DNA of 64,000 nucleotides from Streptantibioticus_A sp037034305 (GTDB lineage Bacteria; Actinomycetota; Actinomycetes; Streptomycetales; Streptomycetaceae). Where the stretch lies: positions 1 through 64,000 of the forward strand of contig JBAGJY010000034.1 in assembly GCA_037034305.1 (NCBI GenBank). The letters run 5' to 3'. Under the pieces are notes generated by a model. It had not been told where the DNA came from and did not search any database. It saw nothing but the letters and a program-made list of their open reading frames with translations. Positions 25,263 through 33,386 of this stretch are shown one piece after another (the stretch's first letter is position 1; each line of letters starts with the position of its first letter). The position numbers and the translations under genes were made by a program.

Positions 25263-25271
25263 ATATGGAAC
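25256..25271. promoter_or_regulatory. Perfect 16-bp palindrome between benE and its likely regulator
   Basis: GTTCCATATATGGAAC is a perfect palindrome that includes the benE start codon and sits 46 bp upstream of the divergent XRE-cupin gene. It is the obvious operator for that regulator, with binding likely to block benE initiation. Binding itself is inferred. Confidence 0.6.
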
Positions 25272-25316
25272 GCTAGCCCATCGGGGCCGCCGGACGCACC
25301 CGGGATACTGAATGCC

Positions 25317-25880
25317 ATGGTGCAGGCATGGACGCCCGAGTCCGCGGTCGCGATGGGGCGGCGGATCCAGCGGCTTCGGCAGGAAAGAGGGCTCAGCCTC
25401 TCGGAGTTGGCCCGCAGCGCGGGCATCGGCAAGGCGACCCTCTCCGGGCTTGAGGCGGGCACCCGCAATCCGACGCTGGAGACGCTCTACGCCATCACCG
25501 GGCAACTCGGCGTGCCGCTCGCGTCGTTGCTGGCCGAGACGGCGGGTGAGGTGCGCGGCGCGGCGGTCACGGCACGGCTGCTCGAGGTCTTCGAGGACGC
25601 CACGGCGACCACCGAGCTGTACTGGCTGACCATCAGGCCTGGACGGGTCCAGCACTCACCCGCCCATCCGGCAGGCGTGGTCGAGCAGTTGACCGTGATC
25701 GCCGGAGCCGCCCGGGTGGGCCCGCGGGGCGCGGAGCGGACCGTGGGCGCGGGCGAACACATCTCGTGGGCGGCGGACGTCCCGCACACCTACGCCGCCG
25801 AGCACGACCAGGAGGTGCAGGCCAGCCTGCTGATTCGGCAGCCGCGCGACACGTCGGCCGCGGGGCGCACGGCCCGCTGA
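25317..25880 (+). CDS. XRE-family regulator with C-terminal cupin
   Basis: A 187-residue repressor-like protein. An N-terminal helix-turn-helix (about residues 13-70, with SLSELARSAGIGKATLSGLE) is joined to a small cupin/RmlC-like sensor domain (about 105-180). The cupin contains the GAGEHISWAADVPHTYAAEHD stretch, whose His residues may bind metal or ligand. Divergent from benE across a perfect palindrome, so it most likely controls the transporter and itself. The ATG at 25317 is used; the frame runs far upstream only as antisense to benE. Confidence 0.88.
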   Translation: MVQAWTPESAVAMGRRIQRLRQERGLSLSELARSAGIGKATLSGLEAGTRNPTLETLYAITGQLGVPLASLLAETAGEVRGAAVTARLLEVFEDATATTELYWLTIRPGRVQHSPAHPAGVVEQLTVIAGAARVGPRGAERTVGAGEHISWAADVPHTYAAEHDQEVQASLLIRQPRDTSAAGRTAR

Positions 25881-26027
25881 GCCGCCGGGCACACGGCGCG
25901 GCAGCATGGCGAACTAAAGTGGCAACCGGGGTGAACAAGACCCCGGAGCAGTCATGAGCCGAAGCCGCAACGCCGCTGCCTGCGCCATCCAGCGCGCCGC
26001 CCCGCGCGGCGGACGAACGGCCGACCG

Positions 26028-27029
26028 GTGACCACCCCGGTACCGGCCGACCGGCTTCGGCAGCGCGGCGCCGGGGTGCTGCGCGACCTCGCACTCGCGG
26101 CGGTCTACTACGGCGGCGCCGAGCTGGGACTGCTGGAGCAGCAGGTGCGCGGTCAGGTGACACCGCTGTGGCCGCCGACCGGCATCGCGGTGGCCGCCCT
26201 GCTGCTGTTCGGTCCGCGCCTGTGGCCCGGGATCGCCCTGGGAGCGTTCCTGGTGAACGTCTCGATCGGCCCGTCGGCGCCAGCGGTGCTGGGCATCGTG
26301 GTGGGGAACACGCTGGCCCCGCTCTGCTCCTACCTGCTGCTACGACGCGCCCGGTTCCGCGACGAAGTGGACAGGCTGCGCGACGCCCTGGCCCTGGTGT
26401 TCCTCGGGGCGCTGGTCGGCATGGCGGTCAGCGCCACCATCGGCACCGGCGCCCTGGCGCTCGCGGGCGCGCTGCCCGCCCGGGGCTTTTGGCCCACGTG
26501 GTCGGTGTGGTGGACCGGTGACGCGATGGGCGTGCTGGTGGTCACGCCCGTCCTGCTCGCGCTGCGCCGGGTCCGCTGGCCGCGGGGTGTGGCGCCGTCG
26601 CGGTGGGCGGAGGCGGTACTCCTGATGGCCGCCACACTGCTGCTCTCGTACGTCGCGACCCGGTCCGCGTCCCTGCTCTTCGTCACCTTCCCCGCCGTCC
26701 TGTGGGCCGCGTTCCGCTTCCAGCGGGCGGGCGCCGCGCCCTGCGTGCTGGCCGTCTCGACGATCGCGATCTTCGCGGCCACCGAGCGAGTGGGCCCGTT
26801 CGCGCACAGCGACCTGTTCCGCATCATGGTCACCCTCCAGGCGTTCAACGGCACCATCGCGCTGACCGCCTTGCTGATCTCCGCGACCATCACCCAGCGC
26901 AACAGGACCCATGACCAGATCGCCCGGCTCTACCTGGAGTTCTCCGAGGTGATGGCCCAGCTCGACCCCGGCGCGATGTACCGGCTGTCACGCCCGGACG
27001 AGGACCGGCAGGCCAACGGCGACCAGTAG
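26028..27029 (+). CDS. MASE1-domain membrane sensor protein
   Basis: A 333-residue integral membrane protein made of a MASE1 domain (about eight helices, with VTPLWPPTGIAVAALLLFGPRLWPGI near residues 43-65 and WWTGDAMGVLVVTPVLLAL near 165). A short cytoplasmic coil follows (ITQRNRTHDQIARLYLEFSE). MASE1 usually feeds signals to histidine kinase, GGDEF or SpoIIE output domains; here no output domain is present. It may act alone or with a partner. The GTG at 26028 is chosen. A dispersed repeat in the opposite orientation follows. Confidence 0.85.
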   Translation: MTTPVPADRLRQRGAGVLRDLALAAVYYGGAELGLLEQQVRGQVTPLWPPTGIAVAALLLFGPRLWPGIALGAFLVNVSIGPSAPAVLGIVVGNTLAPLCSYLLLRRARFRDEVDRLRDALALVFLGALVGMAVSATIGTGALALAGALPARGFWPTWSVWWTGDAMGVLVVTPVLLALRRVRWPRGVAPSRWAEAVLLMAATLLLSYVATRSASLLFVTFPAVLWAAFRFQRAGAAPCVLAVSTIAIFAATERVGPFAHSDLFRIMVTLQAFNGTIALTALLISATITQRNRTHDQIARLYLEFSEVMAQLDPGAMYRLSRPDEDRQANGDQ

Positions 27030-27059
27030 CCGGTCGTGGCCGCCCACGCGTCCGCCAGC

Positions 27060-27132
27060 CGCGCCAATCGCTCCACTGGCGTCGATCGTCCGCAGCACCA
27101 TTACGGCTGGTCGCGCCCCCTCAGGACGCCGC
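27060..27132 (-). repeat. Dispersed intergenic repeat, copy E (inverted)
   Basis: Read on the minus strand, GGGGGCGCGACCAGCC...AATGGTG...GATCGACG...GGAGCGAT follows the order of the copies at 16590, 33161, 34507 and 61031, with more mismatches. It lies 31 bp past the MASE1 gene stop. Confidence 0.65.
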
Positions 27133-27281
27133 CGACCGGCGGCGGACTTCACCCAACCTGCTCAGCCCGCTGCATCCCACGACTGGATTTCCGGGCAGCG
27201 ACGGCGGGGCGCGCCCGGCCCGGGAGGTGACCGGCGGCACGGTGGAGGCACACCGCGTCGCCGGACGAAGGGACGGACGCC

Positions 27282-28541
27282 GTGCGGAACCCCAGCCGTC
27301 ACATCCTGCAGGCCCTGGTGGCCACGGCCGTCGCGGTGGGCGGCTGCTCCACCGGGCACCACGCCCCCGCGTCGGGCTCGGGCACCGCGACCGGGCACTT
27401 CACCGCCGCACCCCCCGACGTACGCGTCGCGGACCACACCTACCAGGTGCCGCGCCCCCTGCCGCAGGACGTCCCCGGCGCCCTGATCGCCGCCACCGAC
27501 CACGGCCCGGACCGGCCGACCGGCGCCGCGCACCGGTGGACCGTGCTGTACCACTCGGTCAACGCCCACCACGCCGACATCCCGGTCAGCGGCACCGTGC
27601 TCGTCCCCCGGGGCGCGCCGCCGCCCGGCGGCTGGCCGGTGGTGTCCTGGGGGCACGGCACCACCGGCGTCGCGGACCACTGCGCGCCGTCGCAGTCACC
27701 GAACCTGGGGTACAACGAGTACGCGCGGGAGCTGCGCACCCTGCTGCGGGCCGGATACGCGGTCGCCGCCACGGACTACCCGGGCCTCGGCACGCCCGGC
27801 ATGCACACGTACCTGGTCGGCGCGGACGAGGGCAACGCGGTCGTCGACATCGTCACCGCCGCCCGCCGCGTGGCCCCCACCCTGGCGCCGACCTGGTTCG
27901 CCGTCGGCCACTCCCAGGGCGGCCAGGCCGCCTTGTTCGCGGCCAACGCGGCGCGCCGGGCGCCCGGACTGCGGCTGCGGGGCACGGTCGCCATCGCACC
28001 GGCCAGCCACCTTGAGGTGATGCTTCCGGGGGTCATCGCCGCACATCAGCCGTCCCAGCTGGGCTTCGCGCTGTACTCGCTCGCCGGGCTGAGCGCCACG
28101 GACCCGTCCGTCAACCTCCGCTCGCTGCTGGGGCCTTCGGCCGCCAGGACCGCCGCCGGGATCCTCGGCCAGTGCCTGAACGCAGGGCACACCAGGTTGA
28201 CCGATGCCAGCACCGAGCAGGCGCTGCCGCTCAGCGGTGAGCAGCTCAGCCGGGTCGACGGCGAGATGGGCGCGTACGGCGACCCGGACCGCGCCGCGAT
28301 CCACGGGCCGGTACTGGTCATCCAGGGCGCGGCCGACCAGGACGTGCCGCCGCTGTGGACCGACGCCGTGGTGGGCAACCTACGGTCGCGGGGGTCACGC
28401 GAGGTGGTGGAGCGCGTCTATCCGGGGCTCGACCACGACCAGGTGCTCGGCCAGTCCGTCTGCGACCTGCTGGCGTTCCTCACCGCACACGGCGGCCGCC
28501 CCTCGGCCGACTGCGTCCCCTATGAGACCGACGGCAGCTGA
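27282..28541 (+). CDS. Secreted LIP-type lipase/esterase lipoprotein
   Basis: A 419-residue exported alpha/beta-hydrolase of the secretory lipase (LIP) family. A signal ends in the lipobox VGGC (Cys near residue 22), so the enzyme is probably a membrane-anchored lipoprotein. The oxyanion segment SWGHGTTGVADHCAPS is near residue 126, the nucleophile is in AVGHSQGGQAALF near residue 208, the Asp is in GAADQDVPP and the His is in GLDHDQVLG. Cysteine pairs are likely disulfides. It would hydrolyse acyl esters outside the cell. GTG start at 27282. Confidence 0.9.
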   Translation: MRNPSRHILQALVATAVAVGGCSTGHHAPASGSGTATGHFTAAPPDVRVADHTYQVPRPLPQDVPGALIAATDHGPDRPTGAAHRWTVLYHSVNAHHADIPVSGTVLVPRGAPPPGGWPVVSWGHGTTGVADHCAPSQSPNLGYNEYARELRTLLRAGYAVAATDYPGLGTPGMHTYLVGADEGNAVVDIVTAARRVAPTLAPTWFAVGHSQGGQAALFAANAARRAPGLRLRGTVAIAPASHLEVMLPGVIAAHQPSQLGFALYSLAGLSATDPSVNLRSLLGPSAARTAAGILGQCLNAGHTRLTDASTEQALPLSGEQLSRVDGEMGAYGDPDRAAIHGPVLVIQGAADQDVPPLWTDAVVGNLRSRGSREVVERVYPGLDHDQVLGQSVCDLLAFLTAHGGRPSADCVPYETDGS

Positions 28542-28579
28542 GGGGCGGCCCGAACCCCTCCCGTGGGAAGGGCGGTGGA

Positions 28580-29041
28580 TCACCAGGTCGCGGGGCGCGG
28601 ACGCGGCAGCGGCAGGTGCTTGGCGCGGTGCGCCCTGGACCGGTGACGGGCCTCGTTCAACGCCGCCCGCAGACCCTCCTCCACCAGCTTGACCTGCTCC
28701 AGCATCGCCCGGGCCCAGTCACGCTCATGGGCGTACAGCTCCGAGGCCTGCGGCAGACACGCCTCGCGTCCGGACACCGGGTCGGTCAGGTCGCGCAGTC
28801 CGGCCTGCATCGCATGGACATCCGCCTCCAGCCACCGCCGCACCATCGACGCCAGCTCCACGGGGTGGCGGTGCAGCAGCTCCTCGTGCCACCAACGGCC
28901 CGGGGCCAGGTCGAACAGCCAGTTCTTGGCCGACTGCTCGAACTCCGGAGAGTCCGGCGGGCGGACCGAGCCGGGCCAGTTCACTGGCGGTCGTTCGTGC
29001 CGGTAGGGGGTCGGTTCCGGCTGCGGGGTGGAACGTTCCAT
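28580..29041 (-). CDS. Uncharacterised helical protein
   Basis: A 153-residue soluble protein with no recognised domain. Residues 1-30 are proline-rich; the rest is predicted helical and rich in Trp, Glu and Arg (AKNWLFDLAPGRWWHEELL, then RDWARAMLEQVKLVEEGLRAAL), ending in a basic tail (RSRAHRAKHLPLPRPRP). An AGGGAG ribosome-binding site precedes the ATG at 29041. It converges on the lipase gene. A 6-bp dyad (CCTCAC-TG-GTGAGG, 29063-29076) upstream could be an operator. Confidence 0.6.
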   Translation of the reverse strand: MERSTPQPEPTPYRHERPPVNWPGSVRPPDSPEFEQSAKNWLFDLAPGRWWHEELLHRHPVELASMVRRWLEADVHAMQAGLRDLTDPVSGREACLPQASELYAHERDWARAMLEQVKLVEEGLRAALNEARHRSRAHRAKHLPLPRPRPATW

Positions 29042-29479
29042 GTCGTGCTCCCTGGAAGATCACCTCACTGGTGAGGCGCTGTGTGCGGATGACGCGGGGG
29101 ACGAGGAGCGGCGGGCGCGGGGAGCGCTCCTCGCACACTGGGACCAGGATGTTTGGAAGCTGGTTTTCAGCGAACGATATCTACTCACTGGTATGCGCAC
29201 AAGGTTCCGAATTGCCGCAATCGCACGCCGCCGTGCTCGGGAACGCCCGCTGGCGGCGTTTTAACCAGGAGATCAAGGAGTGCGGCGCGCTCCCTGCCGA
29301 CGACGGACCAGCCCGGCCGCGCCTGCGGACGACCGTCCGGCCGTCATGGTGAGACGTAGATCACAGGTTGGCCGTTCCTGGAGGTCATCGACGTGCCTGC
29401 CGCGACCGCGCCCCACGGCTGGCGGACCCGGCCCGGCCGGAGATGCGGGAGCGTTCGGCGAAGGCCGAGGGCGACCCGG
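29042..29479. other. Intergenic region, no gene seen
   Basis: Contains the promoter side of the helical-protein gene, including the dyad at 29063-29076 and a partial direct repeat of CTCACTGGT near 29184. The middle is less GC-rich than its surroundings. No convincing coding frame on either strand. Confidence 0.4.
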
Positions 29480-30472
29480 TCATCGGCGCCCCAGCGCCGC
29501 CACCGCTGTGGCGACCCGTTCCGGGTCGGAGATCATCGTCAGGTGCCGTCCGCCGGGGATCAGGACGGGCGGCGGCGCCCCGATGCGGGCCGCGGTCTGG
29601 GCAGGCGTCTGCGCGGAGAAGACGTCGTCCCGGGCGCCGAACACCACCGCCTTGGGGAGGTGCACCGAACGCAGCCGCTCCAGCTCGCTCGCGGGCAGGC
29701 CCGGCACGCCCGCGTCGAGCAGGCCCCACAGCCCGGCCTCGGCGCCCGGTACCTGGTACGGCCGTCGCCACGTGTCCACCCCGGCGCGGTCCAGCGGTGG
29801 GCACGCGGGGCCGCACTGTGACGCGTACAGCCGCCGGATCAGCGCGTCGGAACCGAGCCCGAGCCGCAACAGGCTGGTGCGGTACGGACCGACCAGCAGG
29901 TATCGCAAGGGGGACGGCGCCCCAGCACCCGTGTTCAGCGCGTCCCCGTCGAGCAGCACCAGTCCGCCGACCCGTCCGGGCTCCCGCAGCGCGGCCTGCG
30001 CGACCATCGCCGCGCCGCTGGAATGGCCGACCAGCACGGGACGGTTCAGCCGCATCGCGTCCAGGAAGCCGAGCAGTTGCCGGGTGAGGTGGTCGACGGT
30101 GTACGGGCCGCGCCGCTGGCTGTACCCGTCGCCGGTGAGGTCCAGCGCGTACACCCGGTGGTCGCGGGCGAGCAGCGGGGCCAGCCGGGACCAGGTGTCG
30201 GCCGACTCGAAGGCGCCGTGCACCAGCACGATCGGCGTCCCGGCGCGCCCCCACGCCTCGTAGCGGGTCCGGATGTCCGCCGCCTGTACGTATCGCAGGC
30301 CGGGCGGAGGCGCGGCCCGCTGCGCCGTGGCGGCGTTGTACGCGAACGACGTGCCGGTCACCGTGAGCAGCAGCCCCGCGCAGGCGAGAGCGGTGCGCCG
30401 GATCCAACGCGCCAGCCGGGGCCGGGGCCGGGCGAGCGGCGGGCCGCCATCCACGGCTGTTGACGTGATCAT
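29480..30472 (-). CDS. Membrane-anchored or secreted alpha/beta-hydrolase
   Basis: A 330-residue alpha/beta-hydrolase preceded by an N-terminal hydrophobic helix (IRRTALACAGLLLTVTGTSFAY, about residues 24-46) that anchors or exports it. The fold shows VLVHGAFESADTW (oxyanion, near residue 83), the nucleophile in VLVGHSSGAAM (near residue 150), the Asp in FGARDDVFS and the terminal His in PGGRHLTMIS. Ligand unknown; epoxide hydrolase-, esterase- or haloperoxidase-like roles are all possible. It is a single transcription unit. Confidence 0.87.
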   Translation of the reverse strand: MITSTAVDGGPPLARPRPRLARWIRRTALACAGLLLTVTGTSFAYNAATAQRAAPPPGLRYVQAADIRTRYEAWGRAGTPIVLVHGAFESADTWSRLAPLLARDHRVYALDLTGDGYSQRRGPYTVDHLTRQLLGFLDAMRLNRPVLVGHSSGAAMVAQAALREPGRVGGLVLLDGDALNTGAGAPSPLRYLLVGPYRTSLLRLGLGSDALIRRLYASQCGPACPPLDRAGVDTWRRPYQVPGAEAGLWGLLDAGVPGLPASELERLRSVHLPKAVVFGARDDVFSAQTPAQTAARIGAPPPVLIPGGRHLTMISDPERVATAVAALGRR

Positions 30473-31017
30473 GGTGACCCCTCGCGGACCTGGACTGGTG
30501 GGCTGGCCGTGCCCGCGACGGCCGCCGGCACCCCCAAGGCCCGGCGCCGACCAGCGGGCGGTCTACATGATCGCCGATGCCACCGCGCTGTTCGAACAGG
30601 ACGCCAGCTCCGCGCGGTACGCCGACATCGAGAACGGCGACGACGCCTGCGGCCGGACGGCGGGCGCGGCCGGGCTCACGCTCCGGAATCCGCCAGCGGT
30701 CACGCCCGCCCGTCCGGCCAAGTAGGCGGAACCCGCCGTCGAGCGAACGGGAAGCGGTGGGCGGAATCGGACGAACGGGAGGCGCGGGGCCGGTGTTGGC
30801 GGGCCTTGGCCAGTGGTCGCGGTACTCGCTGGTCCGGTCCCGTGCGCGGGCGTCGCCGCAGTCGGACGCATATGCGCGGGGCACTGGCAGGAAAGCGGCG
30901 CTCAGCGCGCAGTGAACACGCCAGTCTCAATTTCCCTCTGTAGTCAATGACTTGCGCACGGTTACCGTTGCTGTGTTCGTTTCCACCACTTCGATCCAAA
31001 AGAACCAAAGGAGACGT
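30473..31017. other. Intergenic region, no supported gene
   Basis: A stretch of about 545 bp between divergent genes. One plus-strand frame near 30565-30720 reads YMIADATALFEQDASSARYADI, which looks more protein-like than the rest but has no start and no recognised family, so it may be a relic. The last 100 bases are AT-richer and should hold the lectin gene promoter. Confidence 0.35.
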
Positions 31018-31500
31018 ATGCGCACGTTAGCGCCCTTAGGGCGGATGGCAGCCGTCGTGGCCTCCGGTCTCGCGCTCGTCGCGATGCCCCTGCTCGCCGC
31101 ACCGGCGCAGGCGGCCCCGGCCCCGACCGCCGGCCACCAGGTCACCGTCAAACGGCCGATGGACGACAGCTTCTTCCTGGCCGGCTCGGCACTCCGGCGC
31201 AACCAGGCCTGGACGTCGGGCAACGGCCGCGCGGTGCTGCGGCTGCAGCAGGACGGCAACCTGGTGCTGTACAAGGACGGCCGCGCCGCGTGGCAGGCCG
31301 TCGGCGCCTGGCCGAACGGCTCCAGCGCCGTGATGCAGGCCGACGGCAACTTCGTGGTCTACGCCGCCGACGGCAGCCCGCTGTGGGCCTCCGGCACATG
31401 GGGGTACTCGGGCGCCTACCTGGCCGTGCAGGACGACGGCAACGTCGTCATCTACACCGCCGACGGCGTGCCGGTCTGGGCGACCGACACCGGCGACTGA
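31018..31500 (+). CDS. Secreted bulb-type mannose-binding lectin (B-lectin)
   Basis: A 160-residue exported lectin with a Sec signal (to AAPAQAAPAP, about residue 35) and one B-lectin beta-prism II domain. The domain carries three QxDxNxVxY-type sugar sites: QDGNLVLY near residue 83, ADGNFVVY near 111 and DDGNVVIY near 142. This is the monocot mannose-lectin fold, known in bacteria from LlpA-type bacteriocins and from secreted streptomycete proteins. AAAGGAG precedes the ATG. It is followed by a strong bidirectional terminator. Targets could be mannose-containing polymers; no catalytic domain is attached. Confidence 0.9.
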   Translation: MRTLAPLGRMAAVVASGLALVAMPLLAAPAQAAPAPTAGHQVTVKRPMDDSFFLAGSALRRNQAWTSGNGRAVLRLQQDGNLVLYKDGRAAWQAVGAWPNGSSAVMQADGNFVVYAADGSPLWASGTWGYSGAYLAVQDDGNVVIYTADGVPVWATDTGD

Positions 31501-31509
31501 CCTACCGTC

Positions 31510-31549
31510 GGCTCCCCGTGGCGACGGCACCCCGCCGCCACGGGGAGCC
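31510..31549. terminator. Bidirectional terminator between lectin and HIT genes
   Basis: Perfect 14-bp arms (31510-31523 and 31536-31549) with a 12-base loop, between two convergent stop codons 61 bp apart. Confidence 0.75.
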
Positions 31550-31560
31550 CGCAGGCACCG

Positions 31561-31983
31561 TCACCCGCCGTCCGCCTCCAGCGCCGCGCGCACCCGGCCC
31601 GCCACCTCGGTCGCCTCCTCGTCGGACGCGTAGCGGTGCCGGGGCCAGAAGAAGCCGCGCAGCCCGTCATGTGGACTGCGCGGCACCACATGCACATGGA
31701 AGTGCGGAACCGACTGGCTGATCCGGTTGTTGGCGGCGACGAACGATCCGGCGGCGGCCATGGCGCGTTCCACCGCCCCGGTGACCAGCCGGACCCGGGC
31801 GAAGAACGGTCCAACCTCCTGCTCGCGCAGGTCGGTCAGTGTCTCGGCGTGCCGTCTGGGCACCACCAGCACATGCCCGGGGAACAGCGGTCGGGCGTCC
31901 AGGAACGCCACCGCCGTCTCGTCCTCGAAAACCCGGTGGGCACGTGCCTCGCCCGCCGCGATCGCACAGAAGATGCAGTCCAC
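31561..31983 (-). CDS. HIT-family nucleotide hydrolase
   Basis: Histidine-triad protein, 140 aa, a cytosolic nucleotide hydrolase or transferase (HINT/Fhit-like). It starts CIFCAIAAGEA with the zinc-type CxxC, has the phosphate-binding GHVLVVPRRH and the catalytic triad HFHVHVVPR near residue 94. The length and order match bacterial HIT proteins. It converges on the lectin gene across a terminator. Confidence 0.93.
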   Translation of the reverse strand: MDCIFCAIAAGEARAHRVFEDETAVAFLDARPLFPGHVLVVPRRHAETLTDLREQEVGPFFARVRLVTGAVERAMAAAGSFVAANNRISQSVPHFHVHVVPRSPHDGLRGFFWPRHRYASDEEATEVAGRVRAALEADGG

Positions 31984-32138
31984 GACGAACAGTCAACTAC
32001 CCGTGCGGTTGACCGGAGTGCCGCGGTCGCCGATCGGGTGGATGTGCGCTCTGATGGAGACGTGGCCTGCGCGCGATGTGCCAGGACACGTCGCCGAACG
32101 GCCGCATCCCCCGCACTCCCTCCCCGTTGGAGGATGCC

Positions 32139-33158
32139 ATGGACTCCATGCGCGTCGCCCAGGCCGCCACCAGGGGCGCAAAGCTGGAGGTCGTCGAGCG
32201 GGAACTGCCGCAGCCCGGGCCCGGACACGTACGGATCACGGTCGAGGCCTGCGGAGTCTGCCACAGTGACGCCGGGTTCATCGACGCGGTCTTCCCGGGC
32301 GTGACGTTCCCGGTGGTGGCCGGACACGAGATCGCCGGGCGCGTCGACGCGCTGGGCGACGGCGTGGCGGACTGGCGGGTCGGTGACCGGGTCGGGGTGG
32401 GCTGGTTCGGCGGCTCCTGCTGGCACTGCCGCCCGTGCCGGGAAGGCGACTTCATCACCTGCGTCAACCTCAAGGTGCCCGGCTGGACCTACCAGGGCGG
32501 CTACGCCGACGCGATGGTCGCGCCGGTCGACGCGCTGGCCCGGATCCCGGACGGGCTGACCGCCGTCGAGGCGGCGCCGTTGGGCTGCGCGGGCGTGACG
32601 ACGTACAACGCGCTGCGGCGCAGCCGCGCGCGGGGCGGTGACCTGGTGGCCGTGCTCGGTGTGGGCGGTCTCGGGCACCTGGGCATCCAGTTCGCCGCCA
32701 GGCTCGGCTTCGAGACGGTGGCCATCGCCCGCGGTACGGACAAGGAGGAACTCGCCCGCGAACTGGGCGCGCAGCACTACATCGACAGTCAGACCACCGA
32801 TGTCGCCGAGGCGCTGCGAGGCCTCGGCGGGGCACGGGTCGTGCTGGCCACCGCCGCCAACTCCGCCGCGATGACGGCCACCGTCGACGGGCTGGCGCAC
32901 CGTGGGCAGCTGCTGGTCATCGGTGCCGCCCCCGAACCGCTGGAGATCAGCCCGTTCCAGCTGATCATGGGCGGGCGCAGCGTGACCGGCCATCCCTCGG
33001 GAACCGCCCAGGACATCGCGGACACGATGTCCTTCGCCGCGCTCACCGGCGCGCGGCCGATGGTCGAGACCATGCCGCTGGAGGACGCCGAGGCGGCCTA
33101 CCAGCGGATGCTCAGCGGCCAGGCCCGCTTCCGCATGGTGCTGACCACCGGCAACTGA
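32139..33158 (+). CDS. Zinc-dependent alcohol dehydrogenase
   Basis: Medium-chain zinc alcohol dehydrogenase, 339 aa. The catalytic zinc ligands are in ACGVCHSD (near residue 38) and GHEIAG (near 64). The structural zinc site is C-x2-C-x2-C-x7-C in SCWHCRPCREGDFITC (near 91-106). The Rossmann loop is VLGVGGLGHLG near residue 173. It oxidises alcohols or reduces aldehydes with NAD(P). GGAGG lies close to the ATG at 32139; the ATG at 32148 is an alternative. A dispersed repeat begins right after the stop. Confidence 0.93.
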   Translation: MDSMRVAQAATRGAKLEVVERELPQPGPGHVRITVEACGVCHSDAGFIDAVFPGVTFPVVAGHEIAGRVDALGDGVADWRVGDRVGVGWFGGSCWHCRPCREGDFITCVNLKVPGWTYQGGYADAMVAPVDALARIPDGLTAVEAAPLGCAGVTTYNALRRSRARGGDLVAVLGVGGLGHLGIQFAARLGFETVAIARGTDKEELARELGAQHYIDSQTTDVAEALRGLGGARVVLATAANSAAMTATVDGLAHRGQLLVIGAAPEPLEISPFQLIMGGRSVTGHPSGTAQDIADTMSFAALTGARPMVETMPLEDAEAAYQRMLSGQARFRMVLTTGN

Positions 33159-33160
33159 CC

Positions 33161-33243
33161 AGCTCGGGCGAACGCCTGGAAGGGGCGCGGGGAACCGCGC
33201 GACCGGCCACAACGGTGCCGCGGATGGTCGACGGCACGCGCCC
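33161..33243 (+). repeat. Dispersed intergenic repeat, copy B
   Basis: Begins 2 bp after the dehydrogenase stop with AGCTCGGGCG, as does copy D. The core GGAAGGGGCGCGGGG, then GACCGGCCACAACGGTGCCG and GGTCGACGGCAC, matches the other copies. The 3' 32-base segment is diverged. Confidence 0.75.
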
Positions 33244-33386
33244 CGCGCAGCGCACGGCGGGCCGAACCCCGTCGTGCCTGACCGTGCTCGGCGAGGCGAC
33301 CGGGGAAGGCGCTCCCTGGGCGCGCGGCTTTTCGGCGCGGAGCGCGAAGCTTGAAGGGCGGGGGTGCGGCTGCCTGGAGGAGCGGG

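Noticed and set aside
30565..30725. Protein-like fragment YMIADATALFEQDASS
   Set aside because: No start, no known family and no continuation in other frames, so it was left as a remark in the intergenic entry.
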